A stretch of 64,000 nt of DNA from Aurantibacter_A sp965215845 (GTDB taxonomy: Bacteria; Bacteroidota; Bacteroidia; Flavobacteriales; Flavobacteriaceae), in the NCBI GenBank assembly GCA_965215845.1, contig CBDCEL010000003.1, forward strand, positions 558,001 to 622,000, written 5' to 3'. Each line of letters starts with the position of its first letter. Position 1 is the first letter of the stretch. Below are positions 24,875-33,480 of this stretch, one piece after another. The notes under the pieces were generated by a model that did no database searches, had not been told where the DNA came from, and saw nothing but the letters and a program-made list of their open reading frames with translations. The position numbers were made by a program, and so were the translations under genes.

Positions 24875-26362
24875 ATGGTTCGTAAAACCCTATTGTTTTG
24901 TTTTCTCTTTCTGTTCCTATTTGCAAGCGCCCAAGAACGCAAATTACCGGTAGACACTGTCGTGACCACACAACACAGTGTGACGATAAATGGCAGCCCG
25001 ATCAATTATACCGCAAAAATTGGTACCCAGCCGGTTTGGGATGAAGAAGGAAAACCGATAGCATCGTTGCACTATACTTATTATACCAGAAACAACGTAA
25101 AAGACAGGGCGGCCCGGCCCTTGTTGATTTCCTTTAACGGCGGTCCTGGATCCGGCTCGGTCTGGATGCATTTGGCATATACGGGGCCCCGCACTTTGAA
25201 AATAGATGATGAGGGCTATCCCGTGCAGCCGTATGGCGTAAAACACAATCCCTATTCCGTTTTGGATGTTACCGATATCGTTTATGTGAATCCGGCGAAT
25301 ACCGGCTATTCAAGAACCATTCCCGAAAAACTGGAAGAAAAAGAACGTGAAAAATTCTTCGGCATCAATGCCGATATCAAATATTTGGCGGAATGGCTCA
25401 ACACTTTCGTAACACGCAACAATCGTTGGCGGTCACCGAAATACATCATTGGCGAGTCTTACGGCGGAACCCGCGTAATGGGGCTTTCGCTGGCATTGCA
25501 AAATCAGCAATGGATGTATCTGAATGGGGTAATCATGGTATCTCCTGCGGATTATAAAGTAATTCGGGTAGGCGGCCCCGTCTCCGATGCGTTGAACCTC
25601 CCCTACTACACCGCAGCGGCCTGGCATCACAAAGCCCTGCCGGCCGAACTTCAACAAAAAGACCTCTTGGAAATTCTTCCTGAATCCGAGGAATACACGG
25701 TCAATACGCTAATCCCGGCAATCGCCAAGGGAGGTTTTATCGGGGAGACCGAAAAGAATGCCGTCGCCAAAAAAATGGCCTACTATTCGGGACTTTCGGA
25801 AAAGGAAATCCTCGATCAAAACCTAGTGATCCCCACACGCTATTTTTGGAAAAACCTCTTGAAAGAAAAGGGCGGCTACAATATCGGACGATTGGATAGT
25901 CGATACCTCGGTATCGATCGCCAACTCTTTGGGGAAGGGCCCGATTATAGTGCCGAACTTACCTCATGGCTACATAGTTTCACCCCGGCCATCAATTATT
26001 ACCTGCAGGAAGAACTTAACTTCAAAACCGATATAAAATATAATATGTTCGGGCCAGTACGTCCATGGAACAACGAAAATGATACTACCCGTGACGACTT
26101 ACGCCAAGCCATGGCACAAAACCCCTATTTGAATGTTTTGGTGCAAAGCGGCTATTACGATGGGGCAACGACCTATTTTAATGCAAAATATACCATGTGG
26201 CAAGTTGATCCCAGCGGAAGAATGAAAGATCGTTTCGAGTTCAAGGGCTATCGTAGCGGACATATGATGTATTTGCGGCGCGAAGACCTCAAAAAAGCCA
26301 ACGATGACATCAGGGCGTTCATTCAGCGTACCCAGGCCAACGGAAAGAGCGCCAAATACTGA
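24875..26362 (+). CDS. S10 family serine carboxypeptidase, secreted
   Basis: 495 aa with a signal peptide (VRKTLLFCFLFLFLFASAQ). S10 landmarks are ISFNGGPGSGSVWMHL (oxyanion region), PANTGYSR, IIGESYGGTR with catalytic Ser195, VQSGYYDGATTY with the Asp, and GYRSGHMMYLR with the His. Such periplasmic or secreted enzymes remove C-terminal residues from peptides. A TATTTTAG box about 25 bases upstream is near the -7 consensus. Confidence 0.9.
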   Translation: MVRKTLLFCFLFLFLFASAQERKLPVDTVVTTQHSVTINGSPINYTAKIGTQPVWDEEGKPIASLHYTYYTRNNVKDRAARPLLISFNGGPGSGSVWMHLAYTGPRTLKIDDEGYPVQPYGVKHNPYSVLDVTDIVYVNPANTGYSRTIPEKLEEKEREKFFGINADIKYLAEWLNTFVTRNNRWRSPKYIIGESYGGTRVMGLSLALQNQQWMYLNGVIMVSPADYKVIRVGGPVSDALNLPYYTAAAWHHKALPAELQQKDLLEILPESEEYTVNTLIPAIAKGGFIGETEKNAVAKKMAYYSGLSEKEILDQNLVIPTRYFWKNLLKEKGGYNIGRLDSRYLGIDRQLFGEGPDYSAELTSWLHSFTPAINYYLQEELNFKTDIKYNMFGPVRPWNNENDTTRDDLRQAMAQNPYLNVLVQSGYYDGATTYFNAKYTMWQVDPSGRMKDRFEFKGYRSGHMMYLRREDLKKANDDIRAFIQRTQANGKSAKY

Positions 26363-26494
26363 TTGTCGACCATCTCAAAACCCTTTCAAAAAACAAGCTT
26401 TTAGCCGAAGATCAATCTTGGTTTTCGAGCAATAAACACCCTGATTTGGCGTTAGTTAAGTGTAGAAATCAATATACTTAAAAATCCAAATCTT

Positions 26495-27343
26495 ATGAAG
26501 ACAAAGTTTTTGACCTCAATGCTGGCTTTGGCATTGATTTTTTCAACTTCCTGCAGTAAAGAAGATGACGCGACGACCGAAACGGACGCCTTGGTACTAC
26601 CACCCTATGAGACCATGGCCATCGATTTCGGGGATTTCATGGATGACAACTCCAATTCGGGCAAGACAGCCCTTTCAGCCAAAGTAGGCAACAATTGGTT
26701 TTATTCCCGCATCGTTGTCGGTGTTTGGAATACTGCCTTGTTCAGCACCCTCGCCGTGCCAGTTGCCTCCTTTAAGACGGCATTTAACAAAACACCGGAA
26801 TATCTTGGCGAAAATACCTGGCAATGGGACTACACCGTTGACGGGTTTGCCAGTGAATATGCGGCAAAATTGACCGGTGAACTTCAAGGTGAGGAAATAC
26901 ATTGGAAAATGTATGTTTCGAAAACCGGTACAGCTCCTTTTGAAGAATTCCTCTGGTTTAGCGGCGTTTCAAAAAAAGATGGTCAAAGCGGCCATTGGAT
27001 ATTGAACCAAAGTGCCGACCGCCCAAATGCCATGCTCCGCATCGATTGGGAACGTGAAAACGATGAAGTGGCCGGTATTCGCTATACTTGGGTACGCGAG
27101 AAAAAAGATGATGACAGTACCGATACATTCAAAGATAGTTACTTGGAATATGGACTCCAGACCGGTGACTATGATGTGTATTACAACATACATTTCTATG
27201 ACACTGAGATGAGTTCTTTTTCTGATGTCAACATCGAGTGGAACCGTACGACTTACAATGGCCGGGTTCGAGCCGAATTGTATTTTGAGGATAACAAATG
27301 GCGTTGCTGGGATGAAACCGGTGAAGATGCGGTATGTGACTAA
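26495..27343 (+). CDS. lipoprotein of unknown function
   Basis: 282 aa. A lipoprotein signal (ALALIFSTSCSKEDD, Cys20) is followed by an acidic linker and a globular region rich in Trp and Tyr (NTWQWDYTVDGF, GELQGEEIHWKMYVS, GHWILNQS). Strand-turn repetition suggests a beta-sandwich or lipocalin-like fold exposed on the outer membrane. I do not recognise the family. A strong terminator follows, so it is probably a monocistronic unit. Confidence 0.75.
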   Translation: MKTKFLTSMLALALIFSTSCSKEDDATTETDALVLPPYETMAIDFGDFMDDNSNSGKTALSAKVGNNWFYSRIVVGVWNTALFSTLAVPVASFKTAFNKTPEYLGENTWQWDYTVDGFASEYAAKLTGELQGEEIHWKMYVSKTGTAPFEEFLWFSGVSKKDGQSGHWILNQSADRPNAMLRIDWERENDEVAGIRYTWVREKKDDDSTDTFKDSYLEYGLQTGDYDVYYNIHFYDTEMSSFSDVNIEWNRTTYNGRVRAELYFEDNKWRCWDETGEDAVCD

Positions 27344-27398
27344 TGCGCCCATAGCGGTCAATGGAACTTGACCCAAAAATTATCACGCGATAAATAAA

Positions 27399-27423
27399 GG
27401 CCCCGGAGCAATGCTCCGGGGCC
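27399..27423 (+). terminator. intrinsic terminator after the lipoprotein gene
   Basis: Perfect hairpin GGCCCCGGAGC-aat-GCTCCGGGGCC followed by TTGTTCTTT. Confidence 0.85.
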
Positions 27424-27529
27424 TTGTTCTTTGGTACAGTTGTAATTTTAAAAGAGGAGCACGATCGGCCCCAACCTGGCCAGATCGATTTTTAATGTAC
27501 ATTTATTGCATTAACTTAACACTTTAATA

Positions 27530-28210
27530 ATGAAAAAAATGGTTCAATGGGCACTAGCCCTGTTCGCCACAACTCAAATATGTCAAGCCCAGGATTGGGC
27601 AAACCTCAAACAGTTTCAAGACGCCAATACGAAAGTCGGGATGCCCGTTGAAAATGAAAATCGTGTAGTCTTTATGGGTAATTCCATCACGATCGGCTGG
27701 TTGAATTCCCGTCCGGAATTCTTCGAAGGAAAGCCTTATGTCAATCGCGGTATAAGCGGGCAGACCACACCGCAAATGCTGTTGAGATTTCGCCAAGATG
27801 TTGTTGACCTGAAGCCGAAGGTGGTAGTGATTCTCGCCGGTACCAACGATATTGCTGGTAATACCGGACCAATGACCCTTGCGGAAATCATGGATAATCT
27901 GAAGTCGATGTCAGAGGTGGCCGAGGCCAATGGCATCAAGGTGGTGCTCTCCTCGGTACTTCCCGCCTTCAATTACCCTTGGAGACCTGGGTTAAAGCCA
28001 AATGAAAAAATTCCGGCCTTAAACGAGATGATAAAGGCTTATGCGGATAAAATGGGCCATGTTTATCTTGACTATTTTTCGGCAATGGCCGATGATCGAA
28101 ATGGGCTTCCAAAAAAATACGCCTCCGATGAAGTGCATCCAACTCCCGAAGGGTATGCGGTAATGGAACCCATGGTAGAAAAGGCGATTAAGGCAGCACT
28201 CAATTTGTGA
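27530..28210 (+). CDS. SGNH/GDSL family lipase or esterase, secreted
   Basis: 226 aa with a signal peptide (MKKMVQWALALFATTQICQAQ). The four SGNH blocks are visible: block I VVFMGNSITIG (nucleophile Ser), block II NRGISGQTT, block III ILAGTNDIAG with Asn, and block V SDEVHPTPEGY with Asp and His. In Bacteroidota such proteins deacetylate polysaccharides or xylan fragments; the substrate here is not evident. An inverted repeat follows at 28275-28303. Confidence 0.88.
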   Translation: MKKMVQWALALFATTQICQAQDWANLKQFQDANTKVGMPVENENRVVFMGNSITIGWLNSRPEFFEGKPYVNRGISGQTTPQMLLRFRQDVVDLKPKVVVILAGTNDIAGNTGPMTLAEIMDNLKSMSEVAEANGIKVVLSSVLPAFNYPWRPGLKPNEKIPALNEMIKAYADKMGHVYLDYFSAMADDRNGLPKKYASDEVHPTPEGYAVMEPMVEKAIKAALNL

Positions 28211-28274
28211 CTTTATTTCGTCTGGGAAACTGCCAAGAATATTTATCTTAACTTGTTCATGGATTTAAAGAGGG

Positions 28275-28303
28275 CCAATCTTGCTGTCGAACGTTAAGAT
28301 TGG
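28275..28303 (+). terminator. possible weak terminator or dyad
   Basis: CCAATCTT (28275-28282) pairs with AAGATTGG (28296-28303), loop 13 bases; no T run follows, so termination is uncertain. Confidence 0.3.
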
Positions 28304-28346
28304 GGTGAACCGCAAAGGTCTTTGACCAATAAAGCATCGAGGCGAT

Positions 28347-30029
28347 TTGGAAGGAAAAAAATGGGACACGATTGTTATTGGCGCGGGAGCGGGCGGTCTA
28401 GCCACCGCAATTTGCCTTTCAAGGGCAGGCCAAAAAGTGTTGGTTTTGGAACAACACGATGTACCCGGTGGATGGTGCCATAGTTTCTATCTCGATGGCC
28501 ATCGGTTCACGCCCGGGGTACATTATGTCGGACTTCTCAATGACGGTGAGGCCACCAGCGACCTTTATCGAGGTCTTGAAATAGCCAATGAGCTCACCTT
28601 TTTTAGAATGAATCCTGACGCTTACGAGCATGTCAGATTGGGCAATGAACGTTTCGATTTTCCCGATGACTTCGATACGCTTGTAGAAAGACTCCAAAAA
28701 CGATTTCCAAAGGAAAAAAAACAAATCAAGAAGTATTTGGATCTGGTTAGAAAGGTCAGTACTGAAATCCAATTGATTCCATTCCTAAAAGGGTTTTGGC
28801 AAAAAATATTGCTGCCCTATAAAACAAGGCATATGGGCCGATATGCCCTTTTCACACTTCAAAGGGTCATCGACTGGTATATTAAAGACCCCCTTCTCAA
28901 GCGTATTTTGAACATTCAATGCGGCGATCATGGTCTAGCCCCGAACAAGGTGAGCTTTCTGATGCAGTGTGGGCTTATGACCCATTATTTCAGTGGTGGT
29001 TTTTATCCCATGGGCGGCGGCGGGGCCTTGATAAAATCAATGACAAATGCCATTAAGAGACATAACGGCGAAGTATGGACCAAACAAGGTGTGCAAAAAA
29101 TTCTGTTGGACACCGAGTTCAACAATAAAGCAATCGGGGTTCAGTTGCAAGATGGCAGAAAGTTGTTCGCCAATCGGGTCGTTTCGAATGCCGATCCCGA
29201 AATCACTTATCGTCAGCTTATCGGGGAGCAATATTTGAGTAAAAAATTGTTAAAGAAACTCAATAAGACAAAATATTCGGCGACCTCTTTGATGATCTTT
29301 CTTACGGTGGATATGGACTTGCGAAAGGCCGGTATGGATTCGGGCAATATTTGGATGATGCCGAACAGGAATATGAACGATTTTTATCAGGAAATGAGAA
29401 CGGCCGACCTCACCAATGGCGATGCGTTCGAAGGAATGTTCATTAGCTGTACGTCACTTAAAGATCCCTCGAGCTACGATGGTAGATTTCATACGTTGGA
29501 AGCCATTACATTGGTCGATTATAAGCCTTTTGAAAAGTTCAGGGATGAAAGTGCGCAACGCTCACAAGAATATCTCGATTTTAAGGACATTTTGACCAAA
29601 AAAATGTTGAATGGCCTTGAAAAAGTGATTCCGGGCCTCTCCAAACATATTGTTCAAATGGAGCTGGGAACCCCCATCACCAATGAATATTATGTCAAGA
29701 CCACCAGAGGCAGTATTTACGGTACCGAAAAAAGCCTGTGGAATATCGGGCCTTTTGCCTTCAAGAACAAAAGTGAAATCGAAAGCCTGTATATGTGCGG
29801 TTCAAGTATTCTTTCACATGGTGTCGCGGGAGCTTCACATTCTGGGGTAGACACCGCAGCGCAAATCTTGGGCTGTAACAAAAACGATTTGATCAATCCT
29901 GACGATTCGCAACAGTTACGTATATATGAGGCTGAAGACCCAACCGACTACCCCGATTGGCTACTAAAGAAAATTGAGGTAAGAAAGGCCAGGGCCACCT
30001 CAAGGCACAAGGCATCATTGGCCTCTTAG
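28347..30029 (+). CDS. CrtISO/RetSat-like FAD-dependent oxidoreductase
   Basis: 560 aa. The N-terminal Rossmann motif VIGAGAGGLATAICLSRAG and LEQHDVPGGWCHSFYLDGHRF belong to the carotenoid isomerase/retinol saturase branch of phytoene-desaturase-like flavoproteins; the C-terminal MCGSSILSHGVAGASHSGVDTA closes the FAD site. The start must be TTG 28347, because a stop lies just upstream and no ATG precedes the FAD motif. An Fe-S protein gene follows after 52 bases and may supply electrons. Substrate unknown; isomerisation or saturation of polyene double bonds is the family theme. Confidence 0.8.
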   Translation: MEGKKWDTIVIGAGAGGLATAICLSRAGQKVLVLEQHDVPGGWCHSFYLDGHRFTPGVHYVGLLNDGEATSDLYRGLEIANELTFFRMNPDAYEHVRLGNERFDFPDDFDTLVERLQKRFPKEKKQIKKYLDLVRKVSTEIQLIPFLKGFWQKILLPYKTRHMGRYALFTLQRVIDWYIKDPLLKRILNIQCGDHGLAPNKVSFLMQCGLMTHYFSGGFYPMGGGGALIKSMTNAIKRHNGEVWTKQGVQKILLDTEFNNKAIGVQLQDGRKLFANRVVSNADPEITYRQLIGEQYLSKKLLKKLNKTKYSATSLMIFLTVDMDLRKAGMDSGNIWMMPNRNMNDFYQEMRTADLTNGDAFEGMFISCTSLKDPSSYDGRFHTLEAITLVDYKPFEKFRDESAQRSQEYLDFKDILTKKMLNGLEKVIPGLSKHIVQMELGTPITNEYYVKTTRGSIYGTEKSLWNIGPFAFKNKSEIESLYMCGSSILSHGVAGASHSGVDTAAQILGCNKNDLINPDDSQQLRIYEAEDPTDYPDWLLKKIEVRKARATSRHKASLAS

Positions 30030-30081
30030 TGCATGTCAATGGTGTCACAAAAATTAATAACTTTAAGAATAATCTCCATTT

Positions 30082-30492
30082 ATGAAAGAATATAAGAAAG
30101 AAGATCTGACCATTGTATGGAATCCCAAAGTATGCATTCATTCAGCTATATGCGCAAAGGGGGTTCCCGGTGTTTTCAAACCAAAAGACCGACCATGGAT
30201 CCAGCCCGATGGCGCCACCAAACAAGAAATAATGGACGTGATCGATAAATGTCCCTCTGGTGCATTAAGTTATTATGTGGGCGAAAAAAAAGAAGAAAAA
30301 ATGGCGGGACAACAGGCGGAAGTGCAAGTTAAATCAAATGGACCCCTACTGGTATCTGGCAATCTTTTGGTCAAAAAGTCCGATGGAACCGAAGAGGCCA
30401 AAACAAGGGTGACCGCTTTTTGCAGATGCGGGGCATCGGGCAATAAGCCCTATTGTGATGGGGCCCATAATGAAGTAGGTTTTCAGGGATAG
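30082..30492 (+). CDS. fused YjdI-type Fe-S domain and CDGSH iron-sulfur protein
   Basis: 136 aa. Residues 1-70 form a DUF1271/YjdI-like mono-cluster domain (WNPKVCIHSAICAKG, CPSGALSYY). After a Glu/Lys linker, residues 85-136 form a CDGSH domain with CRCGASGNKPYCDGAH, whose three Cys and one His ligate a 2Fe-2S cluster. Two redox centres in one small cytoplasmic protein suggest electron relay; the flavoprotein 52 bases upstream on the same strand is the likely partner. It converges with the FAH gene. Confidence 0.85.
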   Translation: MKEYKKEDLTIVWNPKVCIHSAICAKGVPGVFKPKDRPWIQPDGATKQEIMDVIDKCPSGALSYYVGEKKEEKMAGQQAEVQVKSNGPLLVSGNLLVKKSDGTEEAKTRVTAFCRCGASGNKPYCDGAHNEVGFQG

Positions 30493-30518
30493 GTTCTCGA
30501 TCAAATACCCACCAAGAC

Positions 30519-31343
30519 CTACTGACCTACCCTATTGGTCAAAACCCCAATGTTGTCGATGGCTATGCGTACCTCATCCCCTATTTGCAATGTGAAGTCA
30601 TCAGGGGGAATGATGCCCGTACCTGTCATTAAAAAACACCCATTCGGAAAATTGCATTCCCGAAATAGATAGTCCGCCAATTCGGTGTGTTTTCGCTTCA
30701 TGTTGCTCAGGCGGATTTCTCCTTCAAAAACGGTTTTTGTATCCCGTATAATCTCAAGGCTAATCAATGAATTTGGGTCGATAGGTCGACCGGGCACGTA
30801 AATACATGGCCCCAATGCGGCACAGCCCTCATAGGTCTTGGCCTGTGGCAAGTATAACGGGTTTTCACCTTCAATATCCCTTGAGCTCATATCGTTCCCA
30901 ATCGTGTACCCTTCAATCGTTCCCTCTGAACTTAGCAGCAAAACCAATTCGGGTTCGGGCACGTTCCACTTTGAATCTTTTCGAATACGAACCGTTCCCA
31001 TGGGCCCAACGGTTCGAGCAGCGGTCGCCTTGAAGAAAAGCTCAGGTCTATCTGCATCATACACCCTGTCATAAAATGTACCTCCGCCAGCCTCTTTTGA
31101 CTCCTCCATTCTGGCATCACGACTTCGTAAATAAGTCACCCCCGACGCCCAGATTTCTTGGCTCTCCAAAGGCGCCACCAAAGCTACAGGCATGTCCGCC
31201 TGAGGCCAATCTCGAATCTCCCGCGACAATAGGTCAAAAAGTCCCCTTCTATTGATAAAGGCATTCCAGCCGTCAGATGAATTTTTATAAAAGCCCCCCT
31301 CCTTCTCGACGAAAATAGCCTGCTCCGTTTTGTATATTTTCAT
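30519..31343 (-). CDS. fumarylacetoacetate hydrolase (FAH) family protein
   Basis: 274 aa. The metal site of the FAH fold is visible as EPELVLL, and GYTIGNDMSSRDIE with the second acidic ligand; KTYEGCAALGPCIY and GTGIIPPDDFTLQ are also conserved. Family members cleave or hydrate acylpyruvates and 2-keto-3-deoxy sugar acids. Divergent placement against an SDR and mannonate dehydratase suggests a role on a keto-deoxy sugar acid, for example a keto-deoxyarabonate-type dehydratase, but this is context only. 102 bases separate it from the SDR start. Confidence 0.82.
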   Translation of the reverse strand: MKIYKTEQAIFVEKEGGFYKNSSDGWNAFINRRGLFDLLSREIRDWPQADMPVALVAPLESQEIWASGVTYLRSRDARMEESKEAGGGTFYDRVYDADRPELFFKATAARTVGPMGTVRIRKDSKWNVPEPELVLLLSSEGTIEGYTIGNDMSSRDIEGENPLYLPQAKTYEGCAALGPCIYVPGRPIDPNSLISLEIIRDTKTVFEGEIRLSNMKRKHTELADYLFRECNFPNGCFLMTGTGIIPPDDFTLQIGDEVRIAIDNIGVLTNRVGQ

Positions 31344-31445
31344 TTGTTATATCCGCATATATTTTATGCACTAGATGTGCAATTCCCCCAATTGAGGAAT
31401 CGGTTACAATATATTGTTTTATATTTCGTCGACAAATAATCGAAC

Positions 31446-32252
31446 ATGAATAAACCATTCGACCTTGAAGGTAAGGTGGCGGTAATCACAGGTGCTAGCG
31501 GGGCTCTTGCAAGCGCAGTGGCAAAACACCTTTCTGCAAATGGAGTCAAGTTGGCGCTGCTCACAAGAAACAAAGCATCGGTATCGGAATTATTGGGCAA
31601 TCTATCGCAGGAAGCAAAGGTGTTCGAGACCGATGTTCTTTCCGAAAATTCCCTTATTGCCGCTCGGCGGGCCATTTTAGACAATTTCGGCAGAATCGAT
31701 ATTCTTTTGAATATTGCGGGAGGCAACCTTCCTGGAGCCACTATTGGTCCCGATCAGAACGTCTTCGATCTTTCAATCGAAGATTTCAAAAAAGTGACCG
31801 ACCTTAATCTTAACGGAACAGTACTTCCTTGTCTCATCTTTGGCAAGGCAATGGCAGAACTTAAAAGTGGGGTCATCATCAATTATTCGTCGATGGCCGT
31901 CGACAGGGCTATCACCCGGGTTGCCGGTTACTCCGCTTCAAAGGCGGCAATGGAAAATTTTACGCGATGGATGGCAGTGGAAATGGCAACCAAATTCAAG
32001 GGTGCCATACGGGTGAATGCCATTGCCCCCGGCTTTTTCATCGGAAAGCAAAACAAAGCGCTGCTAACCAATGAAGATGGTTCGTATACCCAACGCGGCG
32101 AGTCGATAATTCGAAATACACCTATGGGGCGATTTGGCCATGCCGACGAATTGAACGGCGCAGTTCACTTTTTATGCAGCGATGCGGCCAAATTCATCAC
32201 GGGGGTTGTGTTGCCCATTGATGGTGGATTCAGTGCCTTTAGCGGGGTTTAA
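31446..32252 (+). CDS. SDR family oxidoreductase, probably mannonate/fructuronate-type
   Basis: 268 aa classical short-chain dehydrogenase. NAD(P) motif TGASGALASAVA near residue 16, NIAGG loop, catalytic Ser and Tyr-x-x-x-Lys in YSASKAAMENF, and APGFFIGKQN after it. SDRs that replace UxuB as D-mannonate oxidoreductase often sit beside uxuA in Bacteroidota; the mannonate dehydratase gene follows after 11 bases. It would reduce fructuronate to mannonate. Cytoplasmic. Confidence 0.82.
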   Translation: MNKPFDLEGKVAVITGASGALASAVAKHLSANGVKLALLTRNKASVSELLGNLSQEAKVFETDVLSENSLIAARRAILDNFGRIDILLNIAGGNLPGATIGPDQNVFDLSIEDFKKVTDLNLNGTVLPCLIFGKAMAELKSGVIINYSSMAVDRAITRVAGYSASKAAMENFTRWMAVEMATKFKGAIRVNAIAPGFFIGKQNKALLTNEDGSYTQRGESIIRNTPMGRFGHADELNGAVHFLCSDAAKFITGVVLPIDGGFSAFSGV

Positions 32253-32263
32253 ATAGCAATTTT

Positions 32264-33475
32264 ATGAGGATGTTACAGACATGGCGATGGTACGGCCCAA
32301 GTGACCCTGTAAGTTTAATGGATATAAGGCAGGCCGGTGCCGAAGGAGTCGTAACGGCCCTTCATCATATTCCCAATGGAGAGGTTTGGCCCGTCGACGA
32401 AATCCAAAAGAGAAAACAGCTTATCGAATCGGCTGGATTGAAATGGTCGGTAGTGGAATCTTTGCCCATTCATGAGGACATCAAGACCCGAAAAGGCAAT
32501 TATGAAGATTATATTTTCAACTACAAAAAAAGTCTGGCGAACTTAAACCAATGTGGCATACAAGTGGTTTGCTACAATTTTATGCCGGTTCTTGACTGGA
32601 CAAGAACGAACCTCTATCTCGAAATGGATGATGGATCCAAGGCTTTATTCTTTCAATTTAGCGCTTTAGCTGCCTTTGACCTCTATATTTTAAAAAGGCC
32701 CAGAGCCGAGGAATACTATTCAAATTCCCAAATCGAAGGGGCAAAAAAGACTTTTGGATCCATGTCGGATTCGGATAAAAATGAACTGGTCAAAACCATA
32801 ATTGCGGGACTCCCAGGTTCTTCGGAAGGATATCCGGTCGGGGAAGACGGTTATGATCTAAGCCACTTTCAAATAAAACTGGATGCGTATCAAGACATCG
32901 ATGAAGGGAAGATGCGTGAAAACCTCGTTGCATTTTTACAGGATATTATTTCGACGGCAGAGGAAAATAACATCCTGATGTGTATTCACCCTGACGATCC
33001 GCCTTTTTCTATTTTGGGACTCCCCCGTATCATGGGTACGGAGGCCGATTATGCCCATATATTTGAACATGTTCCTTCACTTCATAACGGAATCACCTTA
33101 TGTACGGGTTCACTGGGGGCCCGGGAAGACAATGACCTGCTGCAAATCATGAATCGTTTTGCGGAACGGGTTCATTTTTTACACCTCCGAAGTACAAAGA
33201 GGGACGGACAGGGAAACTTTTATGAGGCCAATCACCTAGAGGGTGATGTTGATATGTACGGCATGGTCCACGGCATAATATCGGAGCAGATCAGGCGCAA
33301 AAATGAAGGCCGGCCCGACTGGCAAATCCCGATGCGCCCCGATCATGGACATTTGATGTTGGATGACTTGGGAAAGCATACGAATCCGGGGTACTCTGCC
33401 ATAGGTAGGCTACGCGGTCTCGCAGAACTGCGCGGTCTGGAAATGGGTATTGCCAAATCACTTTTCGAAAACTGA
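32264..33475 (+). CDS. uxuA: mannonate dehydratase
   Basis: 403 aa, full length for UxuA. It dehydrates D-mannonate to 2-keto-3-deoxygluconate in hexuronate breakdown. Recognisable blocks: MLQTWRWYGPSDPVSL at the start, VVTALHHIPNGEVW, CYNFMPVLDWTRT, the metal-binding CIHPDDPP, LCTGSLGA and MRPDHGHLMLDD. Second gene of a two-gene unit with the SDR. A kinase/aldolase pair for KDG is not in this window. Confidence 0.93.
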   Translation: MRMLQTWRWYGPSDPVSLMDIRQAGAEGVVTALHHIPNGEVWPVDEIQKRKQLIESAGLKWSVVESLPIHEDIKTRKGNYEDYIFNYKKSLANLNQCGIQVVCYNFMPVLDWTRTNLYLEMDDGSKALFFQFSALAAFDLYILKRPRAEEYYSNSQIEGAKKTFGSMSDSDKNELVKTIIAGLPGSSEGYPVGEDGYDLSHFQIKLDAYQDIDEGKMRENLVAFLQDIISTAEENNILMCIHPDDPPFSILGLPRIMGTEADYAHIFEHVPSLHNGITLCTGSLGAREDNDLLQIMNRFAERVHFLHLRSTKRDGQGNFYEANHLEGDVDMYGMVHGIISEQIRRKNEGRPDWQIPMRPDHGHLMLDDLGKHTNPGYSAIGRLRGLAELRGLEMGIAKSLFEN

Positions 33476-33480
33476 AAAGA

